64,000 bases of DNA from Nematostella vectensis. Lineage: Eukaryota > Cnidaria > Anthozoa > Actiniaria > Edwardsiidae. The first letter of the stretch is position 1. Each line of letters starts with the position of its first letter. The notes under the pieces are model-generated. The model was not told where the DNA came from and ran no database searches. It was given only the letters and a program-made list of their open reading frames with translations. The stretch covers positions 4,264,001 through 4,328,000 of the forward strand of contig NC_064034.1 in assembly GCF_932526225.1 (NCBI RefSeq), written 5' to 3'. The position numbers were made by a program, and so were the translations under genes. Positions 56,161 through 64,000 of the stretch are shown here, piece after piece.

Positions 56161-57464
56161 TAAGTAGACAGGGTTTCGAAAAGGAAGCAGTAACAAACCA
56201 TTTGAAGCTAGGTAATGGGAAAGGGATTTATGGTACAGCGTTATGTTTTATAGTAGTGGAGCTGGTTTCTTTGGTGATATGTTATTATTTAAGAGGCGTT
56301 TTATCATTTTCTCAATGTCTTTCTATACAAGAGTGGGGATTTAATGGCTTTTTAATGTGGAAGATTATAATATTCGCGGAAACAAAGCTTTCGGTGCGGT
56401 GACGGTACAACGAAAGAATGAATTCTTACAGGTAGCACAAGCTCGTTATTTGTCCCTATTGATTTTACGGTAAACATAGGGCGAAAAAGAAAATAAGTGA
56501 AAAATAAAAAAAAAAATCTGTGTTTATGTTTACTTTTTGCGTGTTCTTTGGCCTTTTTCAAGATTCACGATTTGAAATTTTAAACGAACACTTTAGGGGA
56601 TAATGATTTTCAACGCCAGCCAAATGAAAGTCATGAAAGTGCAAGCAGAAGGAGCATCACATTAATTTATCTATTTTGTAGGGGTCTGGGGTTCTCCCCA
56701 GAAAAATTTTGAAGTTACAGACTTTTAGGAGGCTCGGAAATTGATCAGAATACCTGTTCAAAAATAAAGCCCTCCCCTAAACCCTGTATCCCTCCTCCCA
56801 AACATAGCAGCCCTCCCCCCCGTTAAATAATGACTAACACTCCCTAACGACTCAAACTAAGGAAAAGGGCAGTTTTTTACCGTAAACTCTATTTCCATCC
56901 GAATCCCTCTATCCATTAGATGTTATCGCTCCCAAATTCACGATATATGCATATACAAGACGCCATATCCTGTACCATCTGATGCCAGACACAAATATTC
57001 ATGTCGCCGCTAAACGATACGAGGAAATGTCGAGGAGAATTTAACGCGCATTTTCCCGCTAAGCTATGCCAACACGAAAAGCTAGTTGCGCGAGTGACGG
57101 ATCCAAAGGGTGTACATCTGGATTCATAATGATTCTTTCGATTCTTCTTCTTAGTAGCAGACATGGCTTGGACTTTCATATAGGGTAGTTTTAGAGAAAT
57201 TGAATTCACCCTTCCTGGACCCGCAAATGCAGCTATGGTCGCCTAGCTTAAACTAACCAAAGCAGCCTTATTTTGAACACCAAAAAAAAAGGGTTTTGGA
57301 TAATAAGACAGAAATGGTTGGTACAAGATATCTTTTGAATCAGTACTGTCCTTGTGGTGCGCCACTGGTAGACGTACGTAATCTTTGTCCTTTAACTGCT
57401 GTAGACATCAACCCTGTCCCACCATATCTTGTTAATCTATGGTCAACCGCCCTTATTTTTGCTG

Positions 57465-57871
57465 TCTTGTCTCGGACAAGCGGCAAAGCCATCAAGCACG
57501 CAAAAACAAAATACAAAAAAACGATGTTTTCGTTTACTCCCATCTCATCCCTCCGCAGCCATATTCCCGTGCCACCAAAATCTACGTCGGTTTTACTTTC
57601 GTCAGGGCTTTGTCAGAATGTGTTAAATTGTTTGACTCTTCCTTGTGACCACAATTCCTAACCAATAAAATGTCAAGCTCTGCAAACGTGACGGAAGTTG
57701 AGCGCACCCTTTTTTTATAAGAACGTCTAATTTTCAGTTGAGGCTGGGACGTTCCTATTTTTGTGACATTTTAAGGCTGCATATGTTCTTAACAATGTTT
57801 TTAAATTTTAGTGTATATACGAATATAATACCTTTGCGTGCTTGATAGCTTTGCCGCTTGTTCAAGACAAA
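57465..57871. repeat. Inverted repeat with ~38-bp arms
   Basis: ACAAGCGGCAAAGCCATCAA (from about 57476) continuing GCACGCAAA is inverse to TTTGCGTGCTTGATAGCTTT at about 57832 continuing GCCGCTTGTTC. A few mismatches; spacer about 330 bases. Likely a fold-back element. Confidence 0.6.
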
Positions 57872-58810
57872 TTTTTTTTATAGCTGCTTACCACAATTTT
57901 CCTTTTTTCTTGTATAATTGGTCGAAAAACAGTGCCTATTTTCTTTGATCCGTGATTATTTAGAGACAAATCGGAAATTACTGTTTTTTCCGAAGATAAG
58001 GAGGACGGATAAAACCAAAGAAATAAAGAAATTCAATGAGTTATCTATTTACCAGTTTTCAGGAGCGCGGTGCTAGCCGTGACAGGTTCCGAGTAATGTG
58101 CGGTTTACCCAGGAAACAGAACGGCACGTCCACTACATTATTATTACCGCTGATAACATAGAAATACAGGAAAACAAGAAGTGACTCAAGATTGTGTAAA
58201 AATTACATCATTTACTTCCCACAGACTGAGAGTTTTTTTTTATCTTCGTGATAGCACGTGAGATAATCTGCTCATAGCATACAGAGATAATCACAACAAT
58301 ATAGCCCTTCGCTAAATAGTTTTAAAAAGGTCACCGCATTGACACTACTCTTACTCTCTCTAAAGCTCTAGCGCCCTTATTAAAAGGGTATCATTCTCAG
58401 GAGTAATTATTTCTTTCATTTGCACTATTTGCGCAGATTTTCAGGTTGAAGTTATTTCCGGCCAGCGGTTTTGCAAGGAAGTTCTTTTCAAGATGGCGCC
58501 TTGAAGGGGACCCTGAGCAAACGTTACACGATTTAGTTACTGCTGTGTCCTCGATCTGCTGTGACTGACTGTTAATCATCATATCCGGCATGCAGTGACC
58601 TTTTAACTCTAGGAAAACGTCTTTGTCTCGTCATCCGTTGAAGCTATACGTAATAATTGTCACCGCTCTTTAGTAAACGCATGTCTGACTGAGCTTTAGC
58701 TCGTCAAGAACAACTCCTCATCTCAACGGAAGTTTTGTGAGTAATACTTAAATGTTTGTGTAAGGTATCCGAAGATTAAGAAAGCTAAGGGTATTGTATT
58801 AATATTTCAG

Positions 58811-58875
58811 ATTTCACGAGGTCTCCAGACATTGAATAAAGGAACGAGCTTACTGAATAAAACATTCAAATAGAG
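58811..58875 (+). other. Candidate non-coding 5' exon
   Basis: AATATTTCAG immediately before 58811 is a good acceptor, and AG followed by GTAAGT after 58875 is a strong donor. The 65-base segment has stops in the plus frames. It may be a 5' UTR exon of the large gene starting at 62329. A donor-like TTTGTGAGTAA near 58735 could end the preceding exon. Confidence 0.35.
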
Positions 58876-61800
58876 GTAAGTCAAAATTTGATCGAACGCT
58901 CAATCTGACAGAGGTTTTGTCTTTCCTTCGATTTTGTCTATTCTTTCGTAAGTGAAATATTTAAAGTGTCCTTATAATTTTTTTAAATCTTTGTTTCCGT
59001 CTGAAAGTGTAGGATCGAAACGAATTCTCACGTTGAGGCGAAACATTAAGATGTAAACTGTCTATCTCGTCAAATCTTGAAATTCTCTGGCTTGGGTAAT
59101 GGAGTGTAATCTCTCCCATCTCAAAATACATAAAATGAAAGCGCAACTTATTGACCAATCTCGCCACACTCAGCTTTGATAGTGGAAGCATTTCATTTTT
59201 TTAGCTTTTTTTCCTGATTTGTTGCTATGTAAAGTTAGGTTAACTTGTTCGACCGAAACGAGCGCGCGCTTTCCGTTCCGAATTCAAAAAATATATATTC
59301 GCAAATTTTTATTAAGTATTTTTGTTTATGATTTTCGCTTTGGATCGTTTCTGAAATAAAACCTTCTGTCAAGTGGGTATTTAAAAAGGCTAGGCGTATT
59401 CTCTACCAAAACAAGTTTGTTTTGACATTCATCTGTCAGGTAAAATTGTTATGCAGCATGAAAGACTTCTGTACCACTACTGTTTGTTGTTATCTGGCTT
59501 TGTAAGCCCGCCTTTCTTTATTGGCATTTGAGATTCCTTTGGAGATCAAGGCTATGACAGATCCCACTGTGACTTTCAAAATGTTAACCCAATAAGTCTC
59601 AATTCCTGGCTGGAGATAAACTAGATGCAGAGAGATGACTCGAACAAGAGAAATAAGAAACATTTTTGGAGGATCAGGATATCTTTTAGCCAAAAGATAT
59701 ATAAAAATATTTCATCCACAAGGTAAGGTGATTAGAAATGCTTCTTGAGGTGTTTGTTTTCATTGGCTAAATATTTGGAATCCCATAATAGGGATTTCCC
59801 TTGTACCCTCTAGGACCTTGAGTAGGTATCAGGTATTTTTATTGAAGCTTTGAACAGCCCAATTATTTAGACATTTCAGACATAGATAAATTGAATAACC
59901 AACAGGATAAGTTGTATGCTAATATAGAATCAGTCTATGTATCCAGTCAATCTACTACCAGCAAATGCTGTTTAGAAGAAATTTCAGCAAAACCTTATGC
60001 ATCCTAAAAAGCAGACTCCAAATACTTTGCATAAAATTTTTTGGCATTTCTTTTCTTTTTTAATTTTGGTGACCTCTGAGATAACAACCATGGAGAGTTC
60101 TCTATTGTCTGATCAAATTGAGTTTTTGCCAGCCATTCTGTTGTCAAGATAACCATCTTCAGAAGTACACTAAATATTTTATTGTACAGTAATGCTTTAT
60201 TCTGCCTGTTTTTCAAAACTTGAATAAACAATGTCTAATGCATATGACACAATATAAAACATGCTTACTCAGTCTGCTCAATCTGCTTTTGCAATAGATA
60301 AATAAAAAAATCAGAGAAGATGAACCAAATGTGTGAGAATTGTTTTTGTCTGTTAGATATAGAATATCAGATTTTTTGCTTTATTTTTATCCCTTAAGTG
60401 CAAGTATTTTGATTAACTGGGGCTTGTGTGACATTCCATTTATTGTGAAAATGACTGAGTTTTACTGTTTATCTCTTTTAGTTTGTAGGGTTGATTTGTC
60501 ATGCATTAACTATCAAGGGTACATTACTTCTCTTTGATATCTGGAATTTAAGTTATTAAATCATGTTGCTGCGTATATATGTTTAATTGACAGTTGATGT
60601 ATGATTAAGAACTATACATTTAAGACCTTACTGTCACACAGCTTGCTATTAATGATATTAAATTTTCTTTATTTAAACACAAGTTTTATAATCCCACACT
60701 TTTTTTTAAATGCACTCTAGTTATAATATTTTTTCAAAGTCGTTAGTTGCTCATCTAGTCATTGTCCAAATTGTATTGGCAGATATTTTATTCTGTTGAA
60801 AGTGGTTTGCCTGTAGGGAACTAGTAAGGCCAAAAGGTCAGGGGCAAGCTTGAATAGTTGAAACCTATACCCAAACACTTTATTTCAAGTGTGTCAGCAT
60901 ATTTTAAGTGTACTTCAGATTGAAGGTGGTGAGCCATTGGGCAAGGTGCTGTAGGGTATCTTAGCCTATCCTCCTTTTTTACAAGCAACTTTTATATCCG
61001 TATACTTCATTCTTCCCATCATGTCCTTGTATCTGTTTTTTTTTTATCAATGAATAGTGAATAAATAACGTGAGAGATTTTATATTTTCTTTTGTCTATA
61101 CTCATAAAAGTTCCTGTTTTTCAATGTTTTCTTGTTCTAGAAAGCACTTATTGCTATACATTCCAAACATTCATGAATAAAACATTAAAATCATATTCTC
61201 CTTTCCAGTTGCTGAATGAATGATATTTACTAAGAGTTAGATTATATCTCCTGAAAGCCACATCTAATATTTTTTTTTGTTTTCAAGTAGGTGAGATATC
61301 AGGAATATTCTATTTTCTTATTAGGATTTTTTTCAAATAAGAAAGAGTTGTAATCCAAGATGACCCAGTTTTGATAAAGTATGACCTATAACTCTTTTAG
61401 AGAACCACATTTATAGCAGTACTTCACACCCCTAAACATCCCTTGATCACTTGTATCCTTAACCCCCATATATATGATAGCGGTTTCGTTCTCGTGTAGA
61501 TCACAAGAGGCTGTCTTCAGGTTTAATAATGCAACAGATATTTTCGCCATTTTGTATTGTACATTTGACAGATTAGTTTGCTAAGGTGTTAATTTGACAA
61601 AGATCCTCTGTAGGGTGTCATGGCCTAATTGTCTAAGGACTCACCATTTTATACTGTTTTACACGACCACAAGATTCTTTGAGGGCGCTCGAGCTTTTAG
61701 ATGAACAACTCAGCTTTTCAAAGGGTTAATTTTAGAAAAACACGATTTCACGCCAACGACGGGATTAATGATCAGAATGCGTTGCTCTTAGAAACACGAT

Positions 61801-62328
61801 TTTAGTCTCTATCTCACCGAAACACTTAAAGAATTCTCAAAAAGATAAGAAAACGTCTGTTGAATTGATTTTCCTTTTTCTGTTCGTAGAAGACACCAAA
61901 TTGAACCCCAATATTACCTTATTTTTGTTCCCTTCAATAGAAAAAGAGAAAAAGTTTACTTTGGCGAAGATATACTCAATTTAAGTGAGCCAGATTGAAT
62001 GATCCGTTGTTTTCTCAAAACCGAACGATCATGGTGAATGATTTTTTATGGTAACAAGTTAAAAAAACATCTGTTATTCTCAATGCAGTACGTGTTTAGA
62101 TCTGAAATAGAAATATCACTTGAAAAAAAAGTTTAGTATCGCATGTTTTTAACTGTGAGCGCGAGAGACTGTGGTTAGTGAGGAGGATAAGAAAAAACGA
62201 GACAGAAAGGCCCACAGTATAGCGGTCTCACCGCGCACTGTGAAACAGAGGTTACGACAACGTCAGAAGAGGGCAGACCCCTTGAGTTGGCGCTGACCGC
62301 AGAATCCAGGGCTGGTGAACCAACCAAC
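58876..62328. other. AT-rich region upstream of the large terminal gene
   Basis: No coding exon is supported; it is probably a long first intron plus regulatory DNA. AATAAA-like and T-rich runs abound. From 62160 the sequence becomes GC-richer and forms the 5' leader of the gene at 62329, with an in-frame TAA at 62188 upstream of the chosen ATG. Confidence 0.5.
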
Positions 62329-64000
62329 ATGGCCGAACAACCATCTACGGCTGCTGTGGCCGAGACCATAGCACCAGGTTCACAACAAACGGACACGGCT
62401 CACGAGGGTAAACAAGATGAGCCGCACAAAACGCCAAGCAAGCCCCAGAAAGGGGACAAGCCTGTACCAGTCATCACAGACATCGAGAAGAGAGCCATAC
62501 GCGAGCGAAGGCCCAGTGATCCAATAGTCGTGCCGGACGAGCATGGAACGCCGATTTATGGCAAGGAAAGTTCTCAAAAAGCCCGAGAGGAAGAGAGAAA
62601 GAAAGCGGGATATGGGAAGTACGCTAGCGGGCTACGTAGGGGTGATGCTCACTCGGAGATCCAGAAAAGAAAGGAAAAATATGCGGCGGCTTTAGAGGGA
62701 GTGAAGTTTGATCAAGACGAGTTGGATGCGATTGACGTGGGTGACAATCTAGGTGAACCCGATATTAAATTTACAGCGCCTGTTAATAGAATCAAACAGC
62801 AGTATCTCTCCTCTGCGAGTGAGGAAGGTAAAGTTGTTCTACCCACAGAGGAGAGACCTACACCGCACTCTCTGCAGCCCCAATGGCCGCCCCCAAGAGA
62901 CGAGGCTGGGGGTGAACTCAAGCCTCAAGTGGTCGTATTTGAGGGAAAGGAAGAAGTCCCTCGTCGCGATGGAGTTGACGCCGGTCACGTAGAACCTGTA
63001 AACAAGCTGAAATCGCATTGGGCCAACCTCCCCGAAAAGTACAGGGATAAACCGATTGGAGTCAATAAGCCGCATGTAAATATCGTCGGAGATAAAAAAT
63101 GGATCACGCATTTCAAACCCACCATTGACGAAGGCGAGGCACCACAGGAACCCCAATGGCTGGCCAACCTCCGACATCGGCGCTGGATGTCGACTGTGAA
63201 AGCGCGCTTCCCAGAAGACGAGCAAGAGCGAATTGCATTCGAACAGCGCTCGACAACGCCGCGTAAATTAAAGAAGCAGAATCCTTATAGTGTAATGCGC
63301 TCCAAATCCGATCTCGGCGCGGATAGTGATTTTGAGTTTGCGATGCGTAGGCAGCGAAAGCGCGCCGATAGTATTGAAGAAGGCGGGCAATATATTACCA
63401 AGTCTTCATCTAGTTTTATGAAATCCGCGTCTTCGTTCCGCAGCGAGGCCGATAGTACCGACGCCGGAGGTTTGAATAAGGTTCCGGTGCTAGGGCCGAT
63501 CAAAGAGTACCTTAAGAACTTATCCCTGGAGCGAGCCCGTAGCACTATGCTCAAGTGGGCTTTTTCAGCAGATGTAGTCGACGAGCCTTCCAGATTCGAA
63601 TTACCCAAACCCATTGATCTCCTGATCATGGATGAGATGGAGAGGGAGCAGGAGTGGAAGTACGAGCAGGCACGGCAACGCTTTCTAGCGTCAAGCTCGG
63701 CGGTATCCGCTCTCTCTGGGGTGTCTGCCGGGCCTGATGACATGTCTATTCAATCCTCTTCACAGGTATCTTTTGCACTTGACCAAGAAGACGCCCCTGA
63801 TGGACAGCACAAGCCACCGGTCGAAGAGACCCTCGGGTTTATCCCCAAACTCTCAGAAATCCAGGAGAGACTGAAGGACGAAGTGACCAAGAAGCCGGTG
63901 CCCAAGACCGCCGCCATCGAGGAGGAAGCTTCGATCATTCCAAAGTTCGAGGAGGTCAAGGACAAGTACCTAACACCGCGGGAGCAGCCTCCACCGGATG
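62329..64000 (+). CDS. Large unrecognised hydrophilic protein, N-terminal part (runs off window)
   Basis: One frame is open from ATG 62329 to the window end: 557 codons plus one base, with no stop and no obvious intron. It starts MAEQPSTAAVAETIAPGSQQ. The sequence is rich in Lys, Glu, Arg, Pro and Ser, with no signal peptide or membrane segment. Recurring charged blocks include RRGDAHSEIQKRKEKYAAAL, the Trp-rich WLANLRHRRWMSTVKAR and WANLPEKYRDKPIG, the Ser-rich SASSFRSEADSTD and the later IPKLSEIQERLKDE and IPKFEEVKDKYLTPRE, which look like short linear repeats of the form IPK(L/F)xE(I/V). Codon use is GC-richer than the surroundings. A scaffold or cytoskeletal protein is plausible. I cannot name a family, and its C-terminal domains lie beyond the window. 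Confidence 0.8.
   Translation, partial: MAEQPSTAAVAETIAPGSQQTDTAHEGKQDEPHKTPSKPQKGDKPVPVITDIEKRAIRERRPSDPIVVPDEHGTPIYGKESSQKAREEERKKAGYGKYASGLRRGDAHSEIQKRKEKYAAALEGVKFDQDELDAIDVGDNLGEPDIKFTAPVNRIKQQYLSSASEEGKVVLPTEERPTPHSLQPQWPPPRDEAGGELKPQVVVFEGKEEVPRRDGVDAGHVEPVNKLKSHWANLPEKYRDKPIGVNKPHVNIVGDKKWITHFKPTIDEGEAPQEPQWLANLRHRRWMSTVKARFPEDEQERIAFEQRSTTPRKLKKQNPYSVMRSKSDLGADSDFEFAMRRQRKRADSIEEGGQYITKSSSSFMKSASSFRSEADSTDAGGLNKVPVLGPIKEYLKNLSLERARSTMLKWAFSADVVDEPSRFELPKPIDLLIMDEMEREQEWKYEQARQRFLASSSAVSALSGVSAGPDDMSIQSSSQVSFALDQEDAPDGQHKPPVEETLGFIPKLSEIQERLKDEVTKKPVPKTAAIEEEASIIPKFEEVKDKYLTPREQPPPD

Larger units (their letters stand above)
55240..58810. other. Intergenic region downstream of the four-repeat gene
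   Basis: It holds two inverted-repeat elements (55571-56160 and 57465-57871), several long C tracts, and AT-rich flank. The frame at 57296-57661 overlaps the second inverted repeat and has no family signature. No gene is supported. Confidence 0.5.

Noticed and set aside
57296-57661. 121-residue frame with several cysteines
   Set aside because: It overlaps an inverted-repeat element and has no recognisable domain or intact context.

Overview
The window is nuclear DNA from an animal, most likely an anthozoan cnidarian of the sea-anemone type. Protein genes are split by many short GT-AG introns, orthologues of human genes are recognisable almost end to end, the background is AT-rich, and introns and intergenic DNA are full of small inverted-repeat elements, minisatellites, LINE and Penelope fragments and an LTR element. 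The species is inferred from general character, not proven. Exon coordinates below were worked out by hand from reading frame, splice consensus and family similarity; the frames join without gaps.

Layout. 1-723 (+): last three exons of an ERI-family DEDDh exonuclease. 2701-5341 (-): GIPC, a PDZ adaptor. 5686-6892: a TTAA-flanked inverted-repeat element. 7402-7950 (-): intronless IMP3. 8208-23490 (+): DPH5 in eight exons. Its introns hold a 9-bp-TSD element, a 5.7-kb 32-bp minisatellite and a 5.1-kb Ty3/mag-like LTR retrotransposon. 24274-28323 (+): an Ldh2-family dehydrogenase in twelve exons with a mitochondrial-type leader. 29392-32348 (+): a two-exon zinc-site/coiled-coil/acidic protein that I do not recognise. 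33233-45075 (-): SLC30A7 (ZnT7) in thirteen exons; its introns contain a decayed Penelope-like element, two LINE 3' ends and a 24-bp minisatellite. 48146-51113 (+): sulfite oxidase in three exons. 53740-55239 (+): an unrecognised protein built of four tandem ~115-residue repeats. 62329-64000 (+): the start of a large unrecognised scaffold-like protein that leaves the window.

The genes do not form one pathway. IMP3 (ribosome assembly) and DPH5 (diphthamide on EF2) are both translation genes and share a 257-bp divergent intergenic region with two CACGTG boxes. DPH5 and SLC30A7 lie in convergent orientation, as I recall they do in human, which suggests very old linkage.

The most striking pattern is that three tandem arrays sit directly against splice sites: the DPH5 exon 4 acceptor, the DPH5 exon 5 acceptor and a SLC30A7 donor. 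The best candidates for undescribed proteins are the four-repeat, potentially N-myristoylated protein and the zinc-site/coiled-coil/acidic protein.
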